Of a stretch of DNA of 64,000 nt, positions 25,601 to 36,000 are shown in pieces. The position numbers were made by a program, and so were the translations under genes. The stretch is from Setaria digitata (Eukaryota; Nematoda; Chromadorea; Rhabditida; Setariidae): positions 124,001-188,000 of the forward strand of contig RCAB01000078.1 in the NCBI GenBank assembly GCA_003640385.1, read 5' to 3'. The notes under the pieces are model-generated. The model made no database searches and had not been told where the DNA came from. It saw nothing but the letters and a program-made list of their open reading frames with translations. Position 1 is the first letter of the stretch; each line of letters begins with the position of its first letter.

Positions 25601-26491
25601 TTAGAGAACAAAGAAGAAAGAAGCTACCGAAAACTCACTCTCAACGATTTACCTACAAGTGTCATCACGATGTATTCGTAGTCGTAATGTTTTCCATAGT
25701 CGACAAGTCTCCCAATGTGTTTGCTTCCTGCTTGTTTTGCCAGTTCCAGCACATGCTTCTCAACTATTAGTGGCTTCTGAGTTCGTTAAAATTTAACGTT
25801 TTACCGAGCAAAAATGTTTTGGAATGACTTTTCAGCACAGGCATCACTTGGCAGTAGCACAGCATGCATCCGTTCTTGATAAGCACCAATGAAATTTCAT
25901 TTATCATTCGCTAGCTTATCAGTAGTATGTCATAGTGAGTAGCTGTGGGCTGATTAGTTGATGACTGTGTTAGTGACAATCAATAGTGTTTTTAAATTGA
26001 ATTATCCAATTTACTTTCTCCAGACATTCTGGAAGAAGTTAGATACTTTGATTTATTTGTCAAAAAAGAGCTTTAAAAAAGTAGAAGTTAATGAGTACAT
26101 CATCACAATGTCCGAAATCAAATTTAAGCGCATAACGTTCACCGTGATATCCGACCTGTAACGCATTTCATTCTCTAATAGGCGAGAAATCGAGCTTATC
26201 AGACATGACAAATAACAGCTGCATGGCTAAGAGAGTAGCTGAAAGACAAACTTTGTAAACACATCCGAATGCACCTTTGCCGATAAGTTCAAGGATTAAC
26301 CACTTGTTGACTCGCGCACCCTTTTTTAGCTCCATGATGTCTATCAATTTCTTGTTTTTGTCATTTTGCTGTGTTGAAAGATTATCAGATAAGTTTTGCC
26401 GTGTCCTTCCGGTTGACTGCTGAAGAGCTGTGGTTGTGTCACCTGTTTTTGATAGACCTGGGGTCAGCTCTCCTGTACCGGTACCGGTCAT
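22647..26491 (-). CDS. CK1-superfamily protein kinase, TTBK-like nematode type (nine exons)
   Basis: Exons 26491-26252, 26155-26099, 25776-25639, 25497-25385, 24962-24830, 24739-24572, 24403-24275, 23884-23806 and 22765-22647 join in phase to about 391 residues. Motifs in order: glycine loop GKGAFG (71-76), ATP lysine in YALK (K91), likely alpha-C glutamate E105, HRDIKPSN with catalytic D184, DFGLS with D208, CK1-type GTLRYAP (232-238) in place of the usual APE, RRDDLESW, KGWLPW, and PYDWE near the end of the fold. It ends in a basic Ser/Arg-rich tail (353-391). Every key catalytic residue is present, so it should be an active Ser/Thr kinase. Known: nematodes have large families of TTBK-like CK1 kinases, many sperm-enriched in C. 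elegans. The frame stays open upstream to an ATG at 26602, but that adds a hydrophobic helix unlikely in a cytosolic kinase, so I prefer 26491. The Thr/Gly/Ser-rich N-terminus looks disordered. Donor GTGAGT at 25638 was preferred to GTAGGT because it keeps the family VGKSLRD stretch. Confidence 0.92.
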
Positions 26492-28390
26492 TACTGTATC
26501 CGTCCTTTGTGTTGTTCTTATCTGTCTTTCTGATTTAATTCGTAATGCTATCCTAATAATGATAAATCTTATCAACTGAAGCAGATATATCACTTTCATC
26601 ATTTAAGGCAGCCACTTAAAATGTACAACAAGTAAAAAATAACTCGTATCGAGCGATATGATAAGCCACAAAGCTGAAATTTTTTTATAAATTTGCATAT
26701 TTTAGCATCGGATTTGCATATTTGCATACTGAGAAAAACTTTCCTACATTTTTGGTGCCAAAAAATCGGATAAAAAAGTACTTGAAAATAAAATTATTTA
26801 AGCAGTAAATTTTGTTAGAAATAGACAGTATCGTTAATTTCCATTTAATGTTCGTCCTTATCTCGCATTTAGACAGACTATTTTAAAGTGCTGGTTCTAC
26901 TTTGAATCTGGTGTTCATTTCTTCACAGAATACTTGAAATTTCAACAAATTTCTTTTTTTCCAGCAATTGTTTCTACGATTCAAGTCAAATATGCTCAAT
27001 TAGGTTATCTACTGAATTCCTCTTCAAGCAAATATTTCGATTATGTACTTGGATTCCACTAAAAGCTTTGAAGCTTAACCATGTTCAAACAATAAAGGGG
27101 AAGAATTGTGTAAAATTAGAACGTTGTCTCAAATTCATTTTACCGTTGCTACCATGCATTTATTATTACAGTATTTATAATTAAATAACATTACAGTCTT
27201 TGGCTGAATACAGTAGTTGTTGTTAAAAACTACTGCTGAGTTATTCATTTAATTACTCACTGCTTGCTAATTATTTGAAATGAATAGCTCGGAGAGAGAA
27301 GCTTAGTATTCAGATCTTCAAAATAAGCTCAATAATCAACTATCCATTATCACAGCATAGTCACTGTGTTCATGAAATGCTCGTTATTGTTATTATCGAC
27401 ATGAAATATTCAGATAAAGTTACGTGAAGTGCGGTTGATATGATATTTGATAAGGAAAGAAGTAAATGTTATCACTGTTATCAAGGCCATGCGACAGTTA
27501 CTATAAATGAGATACTATCAGTATGCTCCATCATATATCACCTTGGCAGATTCTTTGATGGCAACAGGCGACACTTTATTGAACATAGCTCATTTTAGTA
27601 AAAAGTTCAGGTGTGTGTGACTTTGTGCCAGCCCGTTGTATCATGCATTTTCAGTTTGGTTTGGCACATTAAAATTTTATATCGATTATGCGTTAGAATC
27701 AGATAGATGTGCAGAAAATATGGATAGTGATCCGGCGAGAACCTGAATGCTTATCAGTGATAAAATGTTTTCATGCTCAGCTTTATATCTTTCTTTTTCA
27801 AGTTAATTGAAAGATATTAAGTGGAAAGCTTTTTTAGAGCAATACGAGATTAAGAATAATCTAACTGGCTGAGTCGTTCGTACTGCTACAATATTCGTCA
27901 GAATTTCTCGTGGTGAAATTAATTCGCTCAAAAGTGTTTGAGGATTAAATACGAATATCGATTCATGTTCTTGCCTATTACATTGCAATATTTGCAGATT
28001 AATTCTGAGTTTAAAGTTAATTTTATTTAGCTTAATGTCGGAAATTCAAATCCTATATTTTATTTTGCATTTTATCGTTATAAAATGCATAAAAAAAAGT
28101 GTTTCTGAAAATTTTAATCTTCAGTTTCATTTTTTTAATTCAGTACATAAATTCTGAACGAATTTCAAATACGCATAGAATATCTGTAGGAAAATCGATT
28201 GTATTCCTATTTAACATTGTGAATTGTATGCAAATCCATCTAATCTTCCTCATATTCAATCTTAACATTTTCTTTTCCTTTCCATTTTCCTCTTTGCGAG
28301 GCTATTCACAATACCAAAATTTATAGATACATTTATATTTATATAGATTGATAAGCTATGCAAATTATGTATTTGCCCTTGAAAGATACA

Positions 28391-28577
28391 AAGAGGGAGA
28401 GAGAGAGAGAGAGAACTCTCATCAATACGATATGCTTGCATTTCAATTGTTACCTTTTAAATTACCCTCTGAATTTGGGATCTTTCGATACTTGTTATTG
28501 CACAGTTTCCGGAAAATGATTATTAAATTCAATTACTTGTCCTTTTCCCCCTTTCTTTTCTCTCCCTCTCTCTCTCT
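28391..28577. repeat. GA-repeat and CT-repeat in inverted orientation
   Basis: A GAGGGAGAGAGAGAGAGAGA-type run starts at about 28393, and its complement, a CTCTCCCTCTCTCTCTC-type run, lies at about 28560-28577. They are about 145 bases apart and could pair. Simple sequence, probably neutral; GA tracts also bind GAGA-type factors in animals. Confidence 0.7.
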
Positions 28578-29892
28578 TTATTATTTTTCATTTATATTTT
28601 TTTCTCTTCATAATTCTGAAATATTTATTGTGAGTATTGGTAGAAAAATGAACGTATTTAAGTTACTTTCCATCTACCTTGTCCCTCTCGTTTTTCCTTC
28701 AGACGCGCACTATTTCATTTCGTAGTTTTGCTTCATTATAAACTTTGAAAGTAAGAAATCCGCTTGTTGAAAATTTTTATATTTAAGCTTAAATATATAT
28801 CATTGTTATTAGTGGAAAGTCAAGTTAGTAAGTAGCAAAGATTTAAAAGATTACTAAGAGACATGTTGCAATGTTATTGAAGTGATTAACTGATAAGGAT
28901 GAATAGACCAGAATAACTTGATGAATGCAACGAGTTGAACGACATTAATTATGGGCGTACTTAAAGAACCAGCAGCAAAAAATAACCAGTTTTAATTATG
29001 TTCGATATATTAATTAACATGTGCCTTACTTTTACCCAACTACGTACTTTCATCTTGCAGATGAATAAATCTTCACAAATCGATAGATTGTTAGTGAATT
29101 ATGCATTATTTTGATTTGAAAGCACATATTAGACAGATTAGTTATATTATCTTGATTATCTGTTTGTAATTCGTGATTGTTTAATCGATCGATCAGTTTT
29201 TTATTGTTCTTTGCTGATCATTGTTAAATGTTGTATTCTTGGAAATGGTAACAGATTGAAACGTAATGGATCAAATTCTAAGGTCATAACTACGCTTAGG
29301 AGATGAATTCTTTTTTCGAAATAAAGAAATGTATTAATTCTCTCATCATTCATTCTCACTGATATCATGTGATACTAATCCTTGCGATTTAGTTCCCTTT
29401 TTTTCTCAAATTGTGTCATTCAGTTTTGCCTCAGCAGTTTATAAGATTACTAAGTCTAATTTAAATTTAGTTTTAAGTTAATGTAATGTTCTCATCGTAT
29501 GTACATTGAGTCCATTGTGAATAATTAAAATTCAACTGCAACTAGAACGAAAAGAAAGAAAGAAAAGAAAATTAAGTGTTTAGTCTGCATGGCAAGGTGC
29601 TTGAGATATTAACTTTTGGCTAAACTTAAAATTCAATTTGGACACAGCAAATCAGTAAATTTCACATTCCGTGAAAAAGTTACGGCAGTTGAATTAAGAA
29701 TTCATCATAAGTATTATCATCATTCGATGCTAAGATATCATCATCATTATCTAAAAATATCGTTGTCATCACTCGATGCTACCATATGTTTTTTTAGAAC
29801 TAATTAAGAAGATGAATATACTCTATTGCTATCATCTTCATCCAAATTGAAATGAATGAAATTTTTGCTCTCACTCGTCTCAATTTCTCCTT

Positions 29893-30201
29893 TCAACATT
29901 CTTTACCTTTTCTATCGCAGCGGTAATTTTCTGTTAGACCTCTTGTCTCAGTCCACTCAATGTCCATTTGTTTGTCTGTCCTATCATCTAGTTGACTAGC
30001 TGGCCTATTCGGGTGTCCCGTGCTGTCCTTTCCTGTCTCCTGTCTTCTACGTATACAACTGTCACCATCATCACCATCACCATTATCATTGTCATCATCG
30101 TCATTATTATTGCTGAATAGGCGCGACAATAACAGAGGAATAAACAAGTTTGCATTCTGTGTACTACAGAATTTCAATTGACTTTTCTTCCGGTTCGCCA
30201 C
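29893..30201 (-). CDS. Low-complexity acidic open frame, possibly an exon
   Basis: About 100 codons are open on minus with no ATG at the start. After a possible acceptor (CTATTCAG, near 30116) comes an N/D/G run encoded by a CAT/ATC-type repeat. Then follows a normal-looking polar stretch (CIRRRQETGKDSTGHPNRPA and onward) to a GTAAAG donor-like site near 29903. The composition after the repeat is coding-like and richer in G+C than its surroundings. No partner exon or family was found, so it may be a lone exon, a pseudogene piece or chance. Confidence 0.2.
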   Translation of the reverse strand: MANRKKSQLKFCSTQNANLFIPLLLSRLFSNNNDDDDNDNGDGDDGDSCIRRRQETGKDSTGHPNRPASQLDDRTDKQMDIEWTETRGLTENYRCDRKGKEC

Positions 30202-30277
30202 TTATTATTAAACAGTACCTGTTGGTACCATTTTAGAATGATAATTTTCCCTCATCAGTACTCATCGAACTTATCAA

Positions 30278-30481
30278 TCATGACATTGAACAAATTTTTC
30301 TACGAAAACTATCAACGATTTTTGGTTCAGTCAATCTGGCTAAATCATTTAGCTTTATCTGACTTTATTCATATCTGANTTCATGACATTGAACAAATTT
30401 TTCTACGAAAACTATCAACGATTTTTAGTTCAGTCAATCTGGCTAAATCATTTAGCTTTATCTGACTTTATTCATATCTGA
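30278..30481. other. Single-N join with 101-bp flanking duplication (assembly artefact)
   Basis: The N at 30379 is flanked by 30278-30378 and 30381-30481, which are identical except for one base. A one-base gap between two copies of the same sequence is what a scaffolder leaves when overlapping contig ends are not merged. Confidence 0.85.
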
Positions 30482-31188
30482 TGAAAGACTAAAACTTGTC
30501 TTACCTTATAACCAACTTTGTTATATTTGTCTCTAAGCTAGTTTGTTTTTTCTTTTTCTCTTTTTAAGAATGAAATGTTCCTGTATGCTTTGGAATGCAA
30601 AGTAAAATAATGTGCCGCTTGTATGCAGTGATCAGATAGTTTTGAGCCTTCTATCGATTAATAAATATCGGTAAAAAATGTATTGAAGATTTTCTCTCGT
30701 CGATCAGAACTGTGCTTATCGATTTTCGATAGTTTAATCAATAGGAGAAATTATGTAACAGATCATTTCCCAAACAGTATTTGCATGCATATATCTGTGC
30801 GGATTTTGGCCAAAGAGGAACATCTGTCTGTCCTGCTTGAGTGTCTAATTTAATTTGTCGAAAGGTTGAATATCCGTTTCAACAAGTTCATTTGGTATTT
30901 TCTGCTAACAATTTGATGTACAGTCCTGCAGGTGGCATCTTCCAGAAGCCAGCTGTGCTCTTCTCTTAGAAATGTTTCATTTTATGAGCTATTTTCATCC
31001 CTGAAATGTTTGTTTGATATGAATAGATGGATCGATTAGTCGATCGGTCAGTAATTAGTTAGCTAGGTGAGTAGATAGACAAGTAGATTAATCGATGCTC
31101 TCAATAAGTGATATTTTTTTCAATTCAAATTTCGTTGGTAGTATGTGTTGCAGTGAATAACTAATTTTAATAATGTTATATTTACCAT

Positions 31189-31303
31189 CTGTTTATTTAG
31201 CTTTTTGCTTACTTATTTGTGCATATGTTTATTAAATGAACATTTTTGTTTGTTTATTTATCAAAATAATTATCTGTTCATATCACGCAACATATTTGTT
31301 TAC
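31189..31303. promoter_or_regulatory. Cluster of forkhead-like TGTTTA motifs
   Basis: Four TGTTTA cores lie on the same strand within about 115 bases: TGTTTATT near 31189, TGTTTATTAAA near 31225, TGTTTATTTAT near 31252 and TGTTTACTTAT near 31296. Forkhead factors recognise TGTTTAC or TGTTTAT. The cluster lies about 1.7 kb upstream of the plus-strand gene starting at 33006. In AT-rich DNA such cores occur often, so this is a weak call. Confidence 0.2.
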
Positions 31304-31463
31304 TTATAAATTACAATGTCCCACTTCAATATAACATTCTTTTCGTTGAACTGTTACTTAAACAAACTTCTTGAACAACACATGACATCCAAAGTGTAAT
31401 TTTTGTCAGAAATTAATTACGAACAAAACTGTTAAATGAACGAACACAAATTCAACAACTGAG

Positions 31464-31503
31464 TGAGTGATAACCATCTACATATATATACGGTTATCAC
31501 TCA
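31464..31503. repeat. Perfect 12-bp inverted repeat (hairpin)
   Basis: TGAGTGATAACC at 31464-31475 is followed, after a 16-base AT-rich loop, by its exact complement GGTTATCACTCA at 31492-31503. It is not within a recognised gene. It could be a small transposon remnant, a structured RNA stem or a regulatory site. Confidence 0.85.
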
Positions 31504-31808
31504 ATAAATATATATGTTAGTTAAGAATTTATGGTTATTAACAATGTAAATGACAGGCATTTATCAAGGATTCTGAAAATTATTGCTGTGATGATAATAA
31601 GACCAAGGAATGCACAAATTATTCTATCGAGAATTTTCTTGGATTTAATTTTATGATACCAAGGCTATTTTAGAAATAAACGATTAAATTTAAACGACAG
31701 AATCTGAAATTTGATTTAATGATGGAACTCTTAGAAACACTCTTTGTCTAAACATATATGTAACAGTAAGGGGGGAGTGGAAAAGATGTCATTAATTTTA
31801 TAAATTTA

Positions 31809-31827
31809 AGTTCCGTTAAACGGAACT
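31809..31827. repeat. Nineteen-base near-perfect palindrome
   Basis: AGTTCCGTT and its exact complement AACGGAACT are separated by a single A. Odd-spaced palindromes of this kind suit a dimeric DNA-binding protein. There is no other support. Confidence 0.8.
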
Positions 31828-32704
31828 AATTAATTCTTCATCAATATTATTATACCTTTCTCTCCCATCCGCTCTGAAATAATTTTAAGTTACATCTTAC
31901 TACTGACATTAACGAACTGAAAGCTACCTAGAACGTTTCAGTTAGACTTAACCTTAGTAGGTAATATTGGATTGAGACTGAAACAATGCGTGTGTACTTA
32001 TTATATAAGGGAACGTAGAAAAAAACAATGAGATGTGATGAACTCACTTCAATTCGACTTTACAATTCCCGACACATTAGGCCATTTTGTTTAATTTTGC
32101 TATAGTCTTCGACTTTATAACTAGAATCTATTATTTAGTATTTATTAATTATTACTATTCAATCATTGCTTGTTCGCTATCACTTATGTCTATTCAAGTG
32201 AATACGAATCTGCTATTACCATTGTCGTCGTTTTAATATTGTTATTTATTTATTAAGCATTTAGTATCTATTGCTTTGTATCTATTAATTATTACGTGCA
32301 ATGAAATTGAATCAGTCTCGGAGAAATTCTTATTAAAATTTTAAGCAAATACGTTTTCGTTCACTTTGCTTTTGTTCCAAAGAGAACAATTGACATTTTC
32401 TTTTTTGTATCCTCTTGAAATTTGCTAAAAGAGCATTCTCACTTAGTCATACCTTTTTATTTCAGTCTGCACAGACTAAACAGTTTCTCCTTTTTCTCAT
32501 TTCTTTCTGTATGACTTTATTGAAACTAAAAGTTGATCAGAAAAATTAAGAATTCCTGCATGAAATATTAATTTGTTCTAAATTACCGTGTGGCGATAGA
32601 ATTTGTTGCTCTTGCTTGATGCAAAATTCTTATTGATTTGTGAGTAGCGTAGAGATGTGAATAATTGATGCTTTGTTAAATGTTTAGCAGCTGATGTTTG
32701 TTCA

Positions 32705-32765
32705 CATCATCATGATATAGTGATACTGATAGTGATGCATATGGTGATAGTGATATCGGTAGAAA
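32705..32765. repeat. GTGATA-type degenerate short tandem array
   Basis: GTGATA, CTGATA, GTGATG, GTGATA and GTGATA units recur at intervals of about 6-15 bases. The array lies about 250 bases upstream of the first coding exon at 33006. GATA cores on the plus strand are densely packed here, so it may also act as a GATA-factor cluster. Confidence 0.55.
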
Positions 32766-33005
32766 TAGGAATAATGATTTGTCTATTCTCAGAGTTTCAC
32801 CCTGAGTAAGAAGATCTGTTGTGTTGATTGTTTGATTACAACTTCTTCGCCTTAAACAAAAATCATTTGTGTTCAATGGGCGAAATCAAATGAGCAAGCC
32901 AATTTCGAGACTTTATTTCAAGCGAGACTACAGTTTTCAATAAATTTGAATATTTTTTATATTTTATCCAGGTCTTTTTATCCGTTCAATTTTTCCTATT
33001 CCTCC

Positions 33006-36000
33006 ATGAAGAATCTTCCTATAAAGCACATATTTAATGTCATTTTGCTTGAAAAATGGTCAGCCATATTCGGAATGAAATTTTCAAATAAGCTTTATTC
33101 CACCTTTTCGCCTTCATACCATGTAAGTATTAAATGAAATTAACTTTAATCTTTTGGATTAAAATTCAGGAAGTAGTGAATCTGATCATGTAAATGATTT
33201 ACGGGTGAGCAGGTCTTATTCACTGATAGATTTTTCTTAATGTTGTGGAACATTAAATTAAACACAGATTCCCTATAAACTTACTTTACATTCACAACAA
33301 AGAGGTACTCTCTACCTGGTATCCCATAGCACCACTACGACGTTCGTCTTCTGAAAACTTGACATAATTAAAATCTGATGTGAGAGAATTATGATGCATT
33401 TGCTGAAATTCGTTTCATTCAAGTTTGTTTCTGTGTTGACACTTTGCTGGAGTAGGCTGTTTCCTATTATTAATTGCATATTATTTGTATGTTGGCCACA
33501 AATCATGAAATAGCAATAAAAAATGCTCGTTTTTGAACTAGTAATAAAAATGCTGTGAGATTAAAGAATTAGCAATACTGATTGATTCCTTCATGAATCC
33601 TATAAAATTCTGCATTAATTTCTTATTTGTATATTTGCTACAAACTTTTTAATCATCTCGCTTACATAATTTAATAATAAATGGTCTTTCAAATCATCAT
33701 TCCATACAGATAGTGATTTTGAATATTTCTCAACTTCTAAGCTTTTCTCATTAGACAAACAATAAATCCATTCAACAGGTAACAGAGAAAGGCGTTAGCA
33801 ACTGGAATTTCATTCACACTCTGCCATCAATCACTTCCTCATTTTCACAAAGTTTGTCTTGAATTGTTTACCTTCGTTTATCTGACATTGGCACCCAGAT
33901 ACTGGCCTATGTTGCGAACTGTATAGCCCTGAAGTTATAAGTGGTCGTTTAATTGCTGCCATTATAAGTTCCCGTCACAAGAGCTCGATGTCTTGTTTGT
34001 TAATCAGACTATACTGATAATTGGTCTCCTTTCTTGGAACTGAAATTGCTTGCGGACTCTTCGGCATTTTAACTCATTTGAAAGGATCATAGTTTGATTT
34101 TTTTTAATTCAAATACTATTTCAATCTAAAACTAATTGCTTAATGATATTCCAGGCCTGATAATAAAATTTGATAATTACTGACGAAAATTTTGGGAAAT
34201 TGCTATTGACCTTTAAATGCAGTGTTTTTAGTAGCTAGAAAATAAATAACCATCAAGATTACTCCTATTAAAATGTACTTTCATCTCTTTTTGACATATT
34301 GAAGTATATTCTAATTTTGACCTTTATTCCAATTTTGAAAATACTCTAACTTCTAAAAGTACTGCTAGCTATTTGGTTAATTAAAAAGATTCTTTATGTA
34401 GATATTGTGAAACTGACCCTTTTACATTGCAGTGTTTTCCGAAAAAATTCTCAGTTAGAAAAATGGCAACGAAATTTGAGAAACTTTACAGGAAAGTGAG
34501 TCTTTACTTCTTAATTATGTTTCAATGGTTTGCACATCCTTAATAATCATTTTTAGAAAATACAGCGATATATGAGACAGTTACTTTTAAAAATACTTTT
34601 AAGTTTGCTCGATCATTGCTTAGTTCAGTTTCATTGTACTTCAGACTAAGCAATCCGAGATTTAGTTTGAAGGAGAAATTTGAAAAAGATTGTTGTCTTC
34701 GAAATCCGGACATCTTTTCACATAAAATGTTTTAAAAGCTTTCCGTACTGCACTGAAAAAATGGAAATAAGGAAAAATCAAAAATTGGAAAAATTTGTGT
34801 TGAGTAAAATTTTCAGAAAACTTTGAAATCCATTTCGCAATAGCTAATCTATTTAATAAAAAATTAGAACTATTAAATTTAAAAAAATTTTGTAAAATTT
34901 TGAACTTAAAAACTTTAAATTTTATAAGGAAATAATTAATTTATTAGTTCGTTAATCAAATCTTCCATCTCTCTTTGTTTTTACATTTCCCTGAAAAGGA
35001 TACAAAATCATTTTGTGTAAGTGAAATATGTTCGTATAGCCGATTTAAAAATTTATTCCCCGAATAAAGAGAAATTTATAAAAGCGTATTTTATCGTAAA
35101 TTTATTGCAGTGCTTAGATCTTTGGGTGTCATTTATTGAGTTAAACTGTTGGGTTGAACAGTAGCCGTAAAGGCGATATTTTCGGCCTGTATATTTTATA
35201 ATGACCATTTGTTAATTAAGCATTCCTTCATTAACAGCAAAATAGTTTTGCTAACTACATCTTAATTAGTATTAAATTGGTGGCGCGTATGCAATAGTCT
35301 CATGAATTTTGAAGGAAATTGGAATTCAACAAATAAAATTTATTTTAATGCACCGATACTTTTACCATTAATAACGAGAGAACTAGTATGATGATATAAC
35401 ATGACATTAATCTGGTACGGGAAAAATCGTTGCTAAAAAATTTCTTATCACTGTAAGTTTTTTCTTTTCTTTCGCTTCGGAAGAATTTATTAACAAATTC
35501 TTAAATCATCAATACTGATATCAATTACTGTCTCATCCGGAAGCAAAAAGTCTATCGCTTGCTAAGATTGAAAAAACGGAATTCCATTCAGTTTACTTAA
35601 TCATTAGCCTCTTAAATATTTTCTTTTTTGTTTGGAAGAAAATTGGTAAAAAAAATTTTGAAGAAGAAGATGCGAACACTTTAGACTATTCAGTAAGTAA
35701 TGAAACGAAAAATTATATTTCATAATAGAGCAGTTTTTCTTTTCAATAATTTTTGTTGTTACACATTACAGTGTAACATTATGAAAGGGAAAATTTCATT
35801 TGTTTAAGTTATTTTAATATTTAATTTGACATTTTATTCCTGAATCCAAAATATCTGTTTGACTATTTGTGACAAGCAACCAAAAGTTTTCTGTAGTGAA
35901 AGTTTTCGCTTTTGCTCAGACTTCTCTTTTTTTTTTCTTTTGATTTTAAACATTTTTACTTTCTGCCAAAAAATTTTGCAATTTTTCCAAACATTTGCAC

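Larger units (their letters stand above)
26603..33005. other. Divergent intergenic region between the kinase and the large plus-strand gene
   Basis: The kinase starts leftward and the RhoGEF-like gene starts rightward, so this 6.4-kb block should contain both promoters. It holds a GA/CT simple-sequence pair (28.4-28.6 kb), an acidic open frame with a CAT/ATC-type repeat (29.9-30.2 kb), a single-N assembly join (30379), hairpins (31.5 and 31.8 kb), several TGTTTA motifs (31.2-31.3 kb) and a GTGATA-like array (32.7 kb). An open plus frame at 28348-28725 crosses the GA repeat and is F/L-rich, so I do not call it. Confidence 0.5.

Noticed and set aside
28348..28725. 125-codon plus frame
   Set aside because: Crosses GA and CT microsatellites and is F/L/S-rich elsewhere; chance opening in low-complexity DNA.
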